Shown here piece by piece: positions 9,686 to 17,087 of a stretch of DNA of 64,000 bases (positions within the stretch are counted from its first letter, which is position 1; every line of letters begins with the position of its first letter). The notes under the pieces are model-generated. The model saw only the letters and a list, made by a program, of their open reading frames with translations. It had not been told where the DNA came from and did no database searches. Made by a program: the position numbers and the translations under genes. The DNA comes from Natrialba swarupiae (GTDB taxonomy: Archaea > Halobacteriota > Halobacteria > Halobacteriales > Natrialbaceae), in NCBI RefSeq assembly GCF_008245225.1, contig NZ_VTAW01000016.1, positions 33,399 to 97,398 on the forward strand, read 5' to 3'.

Positions 9686-9692
9686 CTTATAC
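9686..9692 (+). promoter_or_regulatory. TATA box of the GTP cyclohydrolase gene
   Basis: CTTATAC lies about 30 bases before the GTG at 9719, placing the transcription start at or next to the start codon. The mRNA is therefore probably leaderless, which supports choosing this GTG. Confidence 0.5.
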
Positions 9693-9718
9693 GGAGCCGT
9701 TCGGAAGACTCCGCTACC

Positions 9719-10477
9719 GTGACTAATACGCAGGTAACGCTCGTTCAGATCGACAACTACGGGCCGTGGACGGTGACCCCCGAGCCTCGCCGGGAGGCGG
9801 ACCTCCAGACGATGCAGTCTCGCCTCTACGCAGACATCTCCCAGTTCGTCGGTAACCGCGACGGCTATACGTTTTTCACCCGGTTCGACAACATGATCGC
9901 CGTCACGAACGGCCTGACGATGGCCGACCACGAACTCCTCCAGGAGTCCGTCGGCAACCGGTATCCTGTCACGCTCAGTCTCGGCGTCGCGACGGGTACC
10001 TCACCCGTTCAGGCGCTTTCCGACGCGACAACAGTCGTCCAAGACGCCGGCAGCGCACAGGACGAGGACAGACGGGAGTGTCTCGAGGGACGGACTATCG
10101 ACGATCCTCACCGGACCGACGACGACGTCCAGATAGCCCATTTCGACGTCGTCGACGCCACCGGGCAGTATACGGACGAACTCAACGCTTTCGATAGCTT
10201 CATCCAGATCGAACAGGGCTACGCCGAACTCATGCGCCACATGCGCCACGCCCACGACAGCCTCTCGTTTTTTGTCGGCGGTGACAACGTCATCGTCGTC
10301 TGTCCCGACCTCGAGTCCGACGATTACGAAGAGGCGATCGGCCACGTCGAAACCGCCGTCGACGTCGAACTGCAAGTCGGCGTCGGTCGGGGCTCGAGCG
10401 CCCACGACGCTGGCTTCGCCGCGAAACACGCCCTCGAAGTGTGCCGGGCCGACGGGACGAGAGTCGAGCTCGCGTAG
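9719..10477 (+). CDS. gch3: GTP cyclohydrolase IIa (GTP cyclohydrolase III)
   Basis: This archaeal enzyme opens GTP to a formamidopyrimidine nucleotide (FAPy), the first step toward riboflavin, F420 and related cofactors in archaea. The 252-residue sequence starts TNTQVTLVQIDNYGPWT, the N-terminal signature of the family, and shows two related halves that resemble nucleotidyl cyclase folds, each with a loop preceding a beta hairpin (FFTRFDNMIAV and FFVGGDNVIVV). The length matches the family. The start is GTG with a TATA box 30 bases upstream, so the transcript is probably leaderless. It stands alone. Confidence 0.92.
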   Translation: MTNTQVTLVQIDNYGPWTVTPEPRREADLQTMQSRLYADISQFVGNRDGYTFFTRFDNMIAVTNGLTMADHELLQESVGNRYPVTLSLGVATGTSPVQALSDATTVVQDAGSAQDEDRRECLEGRTIDDPHRTDDDVQIAHFDVVDATGQYTDELNAFDSFIQIEQGYAELMRHMRHAHDSLSFFVGGDNVIVVCPDLESDDYEEAIGHVETAVDVELQVGVGRGSSAHDAGFAAKHALEVCRADGTRVELA

Positions 10478-10573
10478 TAATCGGGTGCGGTCGCCGGGCC
10501 CCGAAACTTCTCCGCCGATTCGCTTAAGTGTAGCGGGGGTAGCTTTTAGCCCGCCCATGTGTATTGTTCACAT

Positions 10574-11182
10574 ATGGAATCGGAACTGTCGGTCAGGGAC
10601 GTCCTGACGACCGAATACGTCGGGGTCAGCGAGTCGGACAGCCTCCTCGGCGCGGTTCGGCTCATGCGCGAGGAGCGAACGAGTAGCGTACTCGTCGTTC
10701 GCGGCTCGGTGCCGGTCGGCATCGTCACCGAGTGGGACGTACTCGGCGTCGTCGCCGACGAGGGTAATCCCGCCGAGACCGACGTCGGCGACGTGATGAC
10801 GACGCCTGTGATCTCGATCGGGCCGGACCGCTCGCTCTCTGGTGCAGCGACCACGATGGGCCGGGAAAACATCCGGAACGTCGTCGTCGAGGACGGCGAG
10901 GAGGTCCTCGGACTGCTCACGCAACGGGACGTCATCGCCGCGGCGGGGTCCTTTCAGGGAGCGATGGGGTCGCCCCGGTCGACCGACCCGATAGCCGACA
11001 CGGAGCGCCGAACCGACGAGTCGGTCGCGCCAACGCTCGGGGGGACGGCTGACGAACGCGCGCTTCCCAACGGCGGCGATGAGTACTCTACTCAAGGCGT
11101 CTGTGAGACCTGTGGCTCGCTTGCGGACACGCTCTGGGACGCCAACGGACAGCTCGTCTGTTCTGACTGCCGAACAGTGTGA
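10574..11182 (+). CDS. Tandem CBS-domain protein with C-terminal zinc ribbon
   Basis: Two CBS domains (about residues 6-58 and 72-126) contain the expected GIVTEWDVLG and GLLTQRDVIA motifs; such pairs bind adenine nucleotides and sense energy status. A disordered acidic linker leads to a short C-terminal ribbon with CETCGSL and CSDC, two CxxC pairs that probably bind zinc. CBS plus zinc-ribbon fusions are common in haloarchaea and their partners are not known. The start MESELSVRDVL is favoured over a start five codons earlier because it begins at the first CBS strand. Confidence 0.85.
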   Translation: MESELSVRDVLTTEYVGVSESDSLLGAVRLMREERTSSVLVVRGSVPVGIVTEWDVLGVVADEGNPAETDVGDVMTTPVISIGPDRSLSGAATTMGRENIRNVVVEDGEEVLGLLTQRDVIAAAGSFQGAMGSPRSTDPIADTERRTDESVAPTLGGTADERALPNGGDEYSTQGVCETCGSLADTLWDANGQLVCSDCRTV

Positions 11183-11232
11183 TCGGCTCGATGCACAGTC
11201 CTTTTCGCGCTGTCCGCGAGTGACTCGATCAC

Positions 11233-11727
11233 ATGATCGTCGAACCCGCGACGCCCGACGACCTCGAGGCGATTACGGAGCTGTGGGTACGTCTCGCACG
11301 AGATCAGTGCTCGCACGGCTCGTACGTCCGACCCGACCCCAATCGAACGACGATGCGCGAAACGCTCGCTGCTTACCAGGCGACCGACGGACTGCTCGTC
11401 GCTCGCGTCGACGGTGAAATCGTCGGATTCGCCTCCTTTTCGGTCGAACATGGTGCTCTAGAACTCGAGGCAACCCGCGGATCACTCTCGAATCTGTACG
11501 TCGAACCAGACTACCGCGGCCGCGGGATCGGCTCGGCCCTGCTCGAGGCGGTCGAAGCGGCGTTCGAAGCGCGGGACGTGGAAGTACTGGTACTCGAGGT
11601 GATGGCCGAAAACGAGGAGGCGAGACGATTCTACCGCCGTCACGGATACGACCCACTACGCGTGACGATGGAACGGTCACTGGCGGGTCGGTCGGAAAAC
11701 GACACACACTCAAAGGAGGACCGCTAA
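11233..11727 (+). CDS. GNAT family N-acetyltransferase
   Basis: This 164-residue protein transfers an acyl group from acetyl-CoA to an amine that cannot be named from sequence. It shows the GNAT fold: an N-terminal strand-helix (MIVEPATPDDLEAITELW), the acetyl-CoA-binding motif A VEPDYRGRGIGSALLEA, which carries the R-G-x-G-x-G type loop, and the closing EARRFYRRHGYDPLRV. The length is normal. It lies directly upstream of tRNA-Thr in the same orientation but probably has its own transcript. Confidence 0.85.
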   Translation: MIVEPATPDDLEAITELWVRLARDQCSHGSYVRPDPNRTTMRETLAAYQATDGLLVARVDGEIVGFASFSVEHGALELEATRGSLSNLYVEPDYRGRGIGSALLEAVEAAFEARDVEVLVLEVMAENEEARRFYRRHGYDPLRVTMERSLAGRSENDTHSKEDR

Positions 11728-11739
11728 CTGACCGACTGC

Positions 11740-11813
11740 GCCAGGGGAGCATGGGCGGTTCATGCACTCGACTTGTAATCGAGACTTCCGGGGTTCAAAT
11801 CCCCGCCCTGGCT
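11740..11813 (+). tRNA. tRNA-Thr (anticodon TGT)
   Basis: All arms can be folded: acceptor GCCAGGG/CCCTGGC with discriminator T, D stem GCAT/ATGC, anticodon stem CTCGA/TCGAG with loop CTTGTAA, and T stem CGGGG/CCCCG with loop TTCAAAT. The anticodon TGT reads ACA (Thr). There is no intron and no encoded CCA. The 3' part is repeated at 11893-11930. Confidence 0.92.
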
Positions 11814-11829
11814 TCGGTCGTCGCGAGCA
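11792..11829 (+). repeat. Direct repeat, copy 1 (tRNA 3' end, attachment-site candidate)
   Basis: These 38 bases run from the T arm of tRNA-Thr to just beyond its 3' end. They recur at 11893-11930 with a single mismatch (37/38). A tRNA T-arm-to-3'-end repeat is the classic signature of integration by a tyrosine recombinase; no recombinase gene remains nearby. Confidence 0.75.
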
Positions 11830-11892
11830 CGTTCGCGAGCGACGACGAGAGAGGGCGGGAGTTGAATCAGGGAGGTGCTTTGATCCGACCGT

Positions 11893-11930
11893 GGTTCAAA
11901 TCCCCTCCCTGGCTTCGGTCGTCGCGAGCA
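11893..11930 (+). repeat. Direct repeat, copy 2 (tRNA 3' fragment)
   Basis: This matches 11792-11829 in 37 of 38 positions, starting GGTTCAAATCCCC and ending GTCGCGAGCA. It lacks the D and anticodon arms, so it is not a functional tRNA. An 8-base stem CAGGGAGG (11868-11875) pairs exactly with CCTCCCTG (11904-11911) inside it. Confidence 0.75.
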
Positions 11931-12155
11931 ATTTTGAGACGTCGATTGCCTTTCGTTTCGTTACAATCTCTCCTTTCTAGGTGGATATTTTCTCGTTAAA
12001 TAATTTTAACCAAAGAAAGAATCATAAACACAGATATAAGACCATGCCCAAAAAGGTTGCTACTGGATACAAGCGTACGTTGAAGTATATGATTAGCCAA
12101 CAGGCTCGTGTTGAGGCCAGAGGGTTTATGTGCACCGAAAGAAAGTGTGCGCCCA
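11931..12155. other. AT-rich scar downstream of the tRNA repeat
   Basis: Base composition drops sharply just after the second repeat copy, with runs such as CTCGTTAAATAATTTTAACC, in contrast to the GC-rich surroundings. A weak frame from 12044 to 12187 (MPKKVATGYKRTLKYM...) uses codons unlike its neighbours and overlaps the next gene, so I do not call it. The stretch is best read as what is left of an integrated element. Confidence 0.5.
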
Positions 12156-12443
12156 ATGCTACTCTCAGTCGATCGCTCGCAGATTGATTCGACTCACCCA
12201 CTGAGCTTCAAAGTAATCGCTTCGGTCGCCGAACGGGAAGGAGTCGATCCGATGGAGATCGAACCACCCGAATACGAATCGCTCTACAGCGTCGTCAATC
12301 CCGAAGCACTCGATTCCCTGTTTTCTCCTCGCGCCGATGGGACGACCCGAACACACGGTCGCGTCGAGTTTCCGTTCTGTGGCTATCGCGTCGTCGTCAC
12401 CAGCGAGGGCGACGTCGAAGTGTACGACGACCTCGAGGAGTAG
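12156..12443 (+). CDS. HalOD1 output domain protein
   Basis: This protein of about 95 residues contains the segment PLSFKVIASVAEREGVDP, then SLYSVVNPEALDSLF and a C-terminal beta hairpin GRVEFPFCGYRVVVTSEGDV. That pattern is the HalOD1 domain, a haloarchaeal output module that also occurs at the end of response regulators; free-standing copies of this size are common and their targets are unknown. The ATG at 12156 (MLLSVDRSQ) gives a normal length; a longer frame from 12108 runs into the AT-rich scar. It is the first GC-rich gene after the scar. Confidence 0.75.
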   Translation: MLLSVDRSQIDSTHPLSFKVIASVAEREGVDPMEIEPPEYESLYSVVNPEALDSLFSPRADGTTRTHGRVEFPFCGYRVVVTSEGDVEVYDDLEE

Positions 12444-12519
12444 GACTGCGATCCCGTCGTGGCGGTGGGCCCACGGCCTGCGGGGCCACCCACCGGCGGC
12501 CAGCGGGCCGTCCGGCAGA

Positions 12520-12915
12520 CTACCGGCGACTCTCGATCCGGGACCGCCACGTCGACGGGACGGACTGTGATTCGCCCGTCTCGGCGTCGACGACGACCTG
12601 AACGGTGCGGGCCGTCGCGGCGACCGTACCGTCCGCACGGATCTCGTACTCGATGGGAATACTGGCGTCGCCGAGTTCGCGGACACCGAGAGCGACTGTC
12701 ACCGATTCGTCGGCTTCGATCGGCTGTGCGTAATCGATCTCGAGATTGGCGAGGACAGTCCCGACGTCGGCCAGCGAGACCTCGAGCACGTCGGTGAAGT
12801 ACCGATCACGAGCCTGTTCGAGGTACGTCGCGTAGACTGCGTTGTTCACGTGACCCATGAAATCGATGTCGCGAAGCCGAACCTCGAGGTCGACCTCGTA
12901 CTCGAATTCGTTCAT
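12520..12915 (-). CDS. Acyl-CoA thioesterase, hotdog fold (4HBT family)
   Basis: The hotdog-fold signature VRLRDIDFMGHVNNAVYATYLEQAR occupies residues 10-35; in the family, the Asp before MGHVNN is catalytic in 4-hydroxybenzoyl-CoA-type thioesterases. The 131-residue length fits a single hotdog domain, and strands such as LEIDYAQPIEADESVTV follow. The start MNEFEYEV is chosen because the 24 residues upstream overlap the neighbouring nuclease gene and add nothing conserved. The substrate is unknown; a fatty or aromatic acyl-CoA is likely. It lies downstream of the gene at 12971 in the same orientation. Confidence 0.85.
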   Translation of the reverse strand: MNEFEYEVDLEVRLRDIDFMGHVNNAVYATYLEQARDRYFTDVLEVSLADVGTVLANLEIDYAQPIEADESVTVALGVRELGDASIPIEYEIRADGTVAATARTVQVVVDAETGESQSVPSTWRSRIESRR

Positions 12916-12970
12916 GACCGTGTGAACGTCGTCTACCACCGTATGATTGGCGCTCCCGAGCGAAGCCGGA

Positions 12971-13735
12971 TCATCTCTCACGAGCACCGGAGGGACAACA
13001 CGTCTCGAAGACCTGCCGATGTAACCGATCGGCGACGGTCTCCATCAGTGGTTTCATGTTCTCCGTATCCGCGCGATTGTACTCGACGAGGGTTTCCAGA
13101 GCGGCGTCGTCGCCGCGTTCGTACTCGTGCCAGAGTCTGACGGCGTCCTGTCCGCTAAGATCCGGCATCTCTCGGCCGATACCGACCTCCCGCTCGATCG
13201 CCTTGAGTCCGCCGTCGAGTCCGAGTTTCTTACAGGGGTAGAGCAGATCGACGTGCGGAACGGTGACGTCGAGGTCGTAACACGTCTCGAGAAACGGAAC
13301 GTCGAAGCGCTGTCCGTTGAACGTCACCAGCAACGACGATCGCTCGAGTTCCGCCTCGAGGCGCTGACACGTGAGATCCCGGCCGTTGACGAACGTCTCG
13401 GTTTCGCCGCCCCAGTGGAGGCTGACCGTCGTCACCCGGTTTCGGTTCGCGTCGAGCCCTGTGGTCTCGATGTCCAGAAAACAGGTGTTCTCGCGGACGT
13501 TCTCGTAGAGCCGCCAGCGGCTCGAGGCGGGCAACTGATCAGCGAAGACGGAGACGTCGCCGCGATCGAGGTGTGTGCGTCCGTCTTCGATGAACGCGTC
13601 GATCCGGTCGGCGAGGGTCTCTCCGACGACGCTGCCGTCGAACTCGTCCCAGTGGGTGATGCCGTGCTCCCAGAGGCGCCGTTCGGTGTGCTCACCGACG
13701 CCGCGGACGGGAATGAAACTGTTCTCGATTCGCAC
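12971..13735 (-). CDS. RNase H-like/DnaQ-fold exonuclease domain protein
   Basis: The second half has the three exonuclease motifs of the DEDD superfamily: FLDIETTGL (motif I, D-x-E), LVTFNGQRFDVPFL (motif II, N..FD) and YNRADTENM (motif III, YxxxD). The arrangement resembles the YprB/RNase H-like group, in which a 3'-5' nuclease follows an N-terminal helical region. The N-terminus (FIPVRGVGEHTERRLWEHGI) resembles a helix-hairpin-helix and may bind DNA. At 254 residues it appears complete. It is probably cotranscribed with the thioesterase downstream, 55 bases away. The substrate is not known. Confidence 0.8.
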   Translation of the reverse strand: MRIENSFIPVRGVGEHTERRLWEHGITHWDEFDGSVVGETLADRIDAFIEDGRTHLDRGDVSVFADQLPASSRWRLYENVRENTCFLDIETTGLDANRNRVTTVSLHWGGETETFVNGRDLTCQRLEAELERSSLLVTFNGQRFDVPFLETCYDLDVTVPHVDLLYPCKKLGLDGGLKAIEREVGIGREMPDLSGQDAVRLWHEYERGDDAALETLVEYNRADTENMKPLMETVADRLHRQVFETCCPSGARER

Positions 13736-13813
13736 ACCTGTTCAGGGGGGAGAGACCGTAAAAAACACTCGGGTCTCGCCGGGCGCTGTGGCGCTGGCGT
13801 CCGCTCGAGGACG

Positions 13814-14461
13814 TCAGAGTTGGATCCAGTCGGTCGTGGTCCCCTGATCGCGGAGGTGCCACTGCTGTTCGTGGACGTTCTCGCGGGTTCGAAGCGACAC
13901 GACGGCGTCGAACATCGGCTCGAGTAGGGAAATCGCGTCGTGGTCGCGCGACACTGGGAGGTGATAGTGGCCCATACCACGCGCCTGCTCGATTCGGGCG
14001 GTCGTCACGTGAACGAACCGAAAGACGTCCTCGGTGTCGTATTGCTGCAGCAACGGCACGAGCGAGTCGACGCAGACGCGAAGCTCCGAGGGCTCGAATC
14101 CGTCGGCTTCGTCCTCGAACTCCTCGACGGTATCGATGACGTCGGTGACGAGTTGGCAGAGCGCCTCTTCGCTGCCGTCTCCGACTCCGGAATCGCTCGA
14201 GGATGGTCCGGAGTACTCGACGATGGCAGTGGTCACGTCTTCGGCCTCGTGGTCGTGGTAACAGCATCTCGCGTCGTCCGTTACGAACACGCGATACCGC
14301 GACTCGCCTCGGCTTTCACCACGCAGCCGACGGCAGGCGGTACCGTGTGCACCACCACCCCTTCCGACGAGAAGCAGATTACTCCCCGTATGCTTCAACG
14401 TGTTGAGCGTTTGGGCAAACGTTGTACGCTCTCCCCCCCGCTCCCCCAGTTCACGTTGCAT
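13814..14461 (-). CDS. DUF7504-type haloarchaeal signalling protein
   Basis: This 215-residue soluble protein begins with TFAQTLNTLKHTGSNLLLVG, a segment that resembles a degenerate RecA/KaiC-like core in which the P-loop is lost, and ends with FDAVVSLRTRENVHEQQWHLRD, like the last strand of KaiC-type folds. Haloarchaea carry many copies (DUF7504), often with sensor kinases or HTH regulators. There is no Walker A motif, so ATP hydrolysis is not expected. A possible zinc or redox pair CCYHDH lies near residue 68. The family name is from memory and moderately sure; the function is unknown. Confidence 0.6.
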   Translation of the reverse strand: MQRELGERGGERTTFAQTLNTLKHTGSNLLLVGRGGGAHGTACRRLRGESRGESRYRVFVTDDARCCYHDHEAEDVTTAIVEYSGPSSSDSGVGDGSEEALCQLVTDVIDTVEEFEDEADGFEPSELRVCVDSLVPLLQQYDTEDVFRFVHVTTARIEQARGMGHYHLPVSRDHDAISLLEPMFDAVVSLRTRENVHEQQWHLRDQGTTTDWIQL

Positions 14462-14607
14462 TCACACTAGGTCAGGGTGATGAATTAAATAAATATTGTG
14501 GCCGGAAAATTGTTTAGAAATCGAGTTCATTCCTAATTGCAACCATCTGACGCCGATAAACAGCCACCAATCGTCTCTCTTTTCATACAGAACCACGTAG
14601 GGGTGGT

Positions 14608-15444
14608 ATGGCCGACCGAGATGACGAACTCGTCGAGGCGATCCGTGAACTGACGCGGACGATCGACGAGCTTTCCGACGAACTCGAGTCCCCCCGGCGT
14701 CGACCGCCGCTTCGGCCCCCCACGCCGCGGGAGCTACTCTCGTTTACTGACGAGGTCGCGATCCCCGCCCTGCTCGCCGTCCTCGAGTCGAGCGTTCGCG
14801 CACTCGAGGCGTTCCAGCGGGGGCTCGAACTCGTCCGAACCGAGCGGGAGGTCAGGGATCGAACGACGGACGCAGTCGCCGTCTCAAACGAGCGAGCAAA
14901 CGAACTCAGGAAAACGACGCTCTCGAGGCTCGATACGGTGCTCGCCGAGCTTCAACGAGCGTCGTCGGAGGGGACGCTTCCGGCGGACGAACACGCTAGG
15001 GAGCTCCTCACCGACGCCCGAACGCTCCGCGACGAGGTAGACGACCGTCTGAGAGCCGCCACGGAAGAAGACGATCCCGTTGATTCCGACCGATCGTCCG
15101 GTTCGAGGTCGATCGATATCGACGTGACGGACGGCGATCCGCGATCCGATTCCGAGGACGCCCAGCCGGAGCCGGAGTCCGCCGTCGACGTCGACGCCGA
15201 ACTCGAGACGCTGAAAGATCGGTACGGCGCAGACGAGGAAGGGACGAGTGAGTCCGCGGACGACGGTGTCGGGGCTGTCGACGATTCGGCCGGCGAGGAT
15301 CACGGCGGCATCGACGGCACGGGCTCCGACGACTCCGATGGAGCGGATTTCGACGGCGTAGCTGACGGTGAAGACCACCGGACCGACGACTCGGATGGAA
15401 ACGGGAGCGAGAATCGTGACGGCGGTCGCGAAGACGAGAGTTAG
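14608..15444 (+). CDS. Haloarchaeal coiled-coil protein with acidic tail
   Basis: This 278-residue protein has an N-terminal amphipathic helix (DDELVEAIRELTRTIDELSD), a central helical core with no transmembrane stretch (PALLAVLESSVRALEAFQRG), then a long disordered tail rich in Asp, Ser and Gly from about residue 150. The core is similar to haloarchaeal proteins of unknown function (possibly DUF7547). No catalytic residues are visible. An upstream AT-rich region with CATACAGAACC gives room for a promoter. Its stop overlaps the stop of the convergent OB-fold gene by two bases. Confidence 0.7.
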   Translation: MADRDDELVEAIRELTRTIDELSDELESPRRRPPLRPPTPRELLSFTDEVAIPALLAVLESSVRALEAFQRGLELVRTEREVRDRTTDAVAVSNERANELRKTTLSRLDTVLAELQRASSEGTLPADEHARELLTDARTLRDEVDDRLRAATEEDDPVDSDRSSGSRSIDIDVTDGDPRSDSEDAQPEPESAVDVDAELETLKDRYGADEEGTSESADDGVGAVDDSAGEDHGGIDGTGSDDSDGADFDGVADGEDHRTDDSDGNGSENRDGGREDES

Positions 15445-15845
15445 ACCGGCTCGAAACGGTAACCGTCCCACTCCTGACTGTCCGGTTCGCGGATGCCGGC
15501 ACCCGGCTCGCGGAGTTCGTCGACGTGGACCGGACGCACCGTATCGCCCGTCTCGACGTCGTCGGTCGTCGCCTGCCCGATCGCTCGAACGGTCTCGCCG
15601 TCCTCGCCCTCTATCTGGCTTCTCGAGGCGTCCTCAGACGCCTCACTGAGATCGAACTCGACAATCACGAGGGTGTTCGGCTGGCGGACACCCGGCGGCG
15701 TGGCGGTACTCGTCGTCCACGTGATGACCTCTGCAGTGTACTCGCTCAGATCGATCGTGTCGACCGGCTCCGAGCCGTCGAGGCTTCGGGGATGTCCAGG
15801 ATAGCTGATCGAACCGTCTTCGTATCGGTAGGCTTCCATCGTCAT
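15441..15845 (-). CDS. OB-fold (DUF35-like) partner of the adjacent thiolase
   Basis: This 134-residue protein begins EAYRYEDGSISYPGHPRS and has a beta-rich OB-type region (AEVITWTTSTATPPGVRQPNT, then LVIVEFDL and TGDTVRPVHV). DUF35/OB-fold proteins typically form a complex with SCP2-type thiolases in archaea and channel acyl-CoA intermediates. Unlike classic DUF35 proteins, it lacks the N-terminal zinc ribbon with four cysteines. Its ATG overlaps the thiolase stop in an ATGA arrangement, so translation is coupled and the proteins very probably interact. Confidence 0.8.
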   Translation of the reverse strand: MTMEAYRYEDGSISYPGHPRSLDGSEPVDTIDLSEYTAEVITWTTSTATPPGVRQPNTLVIVEFDLSEASEDASRSQIEGEDGETVRAIGQATTDDVETGDTVRPVHVDELREPGAGIREPDSQEWDGYRFEPV

Positions 15846-17005
15846 CGTGCTGCCTCCATGATAGTCGTGATTACGCAGTTTCCGAACCCGCCGACGTTAC
15901 ACGCGAGGCCGACGTCTGCGTCCACCTGACGCGGGCCTGCCTCGCCGACGAGTTGCTCGTAGATTTCGACGCCCTGTGCGACGCCGCTGGCACCGAGTGG
16001 GTGTCCCTTGGATTTGAGTCCACCCGACGTGTTGATCGGTAACTCGCCGGTATCACGTTCGGTGTAGCCCTCTTCGACGAGTTTCCAGGCCTCCCCCTGC
16101 TCGGCGAAGCCGAGACCCTCCATCTGGAGGAACTCGAGGATGGTGAACATGTCGTGGAGCTCCGCGACATCGACGTCGTCAGGGCCGTAGCCGCTCATCT
16201 CGTAGGCACCCTCGCCGCTCTCGACGACGCCGCCCATCACGGTCGGATCTTCGCGTTCGTGGACGACGTGGGTATCGGTCGCACCGTCGATCCCGGCGAC
16301 GACGACGTACTCGTCGGCGTACTCCTTCGCGACGGATTCCGGACAGAACAGAAGCGCCGCGGAGCCGTCCGTGATCGGACAGAAGTCGTACAGGCGGAGC
16401 GGATCGGCGACGATCGGCGACTCGAGTACGGTCTCGACGTCGATCTCCTTTTGAAACTGGGCGTGTGGGTTGTCGACGCCGTTCTCGTGATTTTTCACGG
16501 CGACCTTCGCGAGACTTTCGCGAGGGGCGTCGAAGCGCTCGAGGTAGTGTCGTGCCGTCAGGCCGGCGAACGACGGCAGCGTGACGCCGGTTTTGTACTC
16601 GGCAGGGTGGGTCAACGAGGCGATGACGTCGGTCGCCTCGCCGGTCGTCTTGTGGGTCATCTTCTCGCCGCCGACGAGCAGCGTCATCTCGCTCGCGCCG
16701 CTTGCCACCGACTGCCAGGCGGCGTACATGCCAGCACCACCACTGGAACTCGTCTGGTCGACTCGCTGCGTGTACGCCGGCACGGCACCGATATCGTGAG
16801 CGACTGCGTTCATGACGCCCGACTGTCCTTCGAACTCGCCGCTGGCCATGTTCGAGACGTACAGGTGCTCGACGGCCGACGCGTCTACCGCTGCGTCCTC
16901 GAGACAATCGAGGGCGGCCTCCGTGAGGAGGTCGACGACCCACTCCTCGCGCTGTCCGAACTGGGTCATCGACGCGCCGATGATTGCAACACGTTCCATA
17001 TCCAT
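15842..17005 (-). CDS. SCP2-type thiolase family protein lacking the usual nucleophilic cysteine
   Basis: Thiolases condense or cleave acyl-CoAs, and archaeal members can work with an OB-fold partner and HMG-CoA synthase. The 387-residue sequence has the N-terminal VAIIGASMTQFG, the active-site region VDQTSSSGGAGMYAAW, the His motif KSKGHPLGASG and the C-terminal NVGGFGNCV. Where most family members have Cys in C-A-S-G, this one has Ser86 (codon at 16748-16750), so classic Cys-dependent thiolysis is doubtful. The downstream OB-fold gene overlaps it by 4 bases. Isoprenoid or fatty-acyl metabolism is possible; the reaction is not certain. Confidence 0.88.
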   Translation of the reverse strand: MDMERVAIIGASMTQFGQREEWVVDLLTEAALDCLEDAAVDASAVEHLYVSNMASGEFEGQSGVMNAVAHDIGAVPAYTQRVDQTSSSGGAGMYAAWQSVASGASEMTLLVGGEKMTHKTTGEATDVIASLTHPAEYKTGVTLPSFAGLTARHYLERFDAPRESLAKVAVKNHENGVDNPHAQFQKEIDVETVLESPIVADPLRLYDFCPITDGSAALLFCPESVAKEYADEYVVVAGIDGATDTHVVHEREDPTVMGGVVESGEGAYEMSGYGPDDVDVAELHDMFTILEFLQMEGLGFAEQGEAWKLVEEGYTERDTGELPINTSGGLKSKGHPLGASGVAQGVEIYEQLVGEAGPRQVDADVGLACNVGGFGNCVITTIMEAAR

Positions 17006-17087
17006 TCAGAGTCGTCTCTGCGATTTATAAGTGAGGGAAGTGGTTGCGCGGCGACGGCCGCTGAAAATCGGTTACTCCGAACAGCCG

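Noticed and set aside
11981..12187. A 68-codon frame in the AT-rich scar
   Set aside because: No family match, poor codon use for this organism, and it overlaps the HalOD1 gene; more likely remnant DNA.
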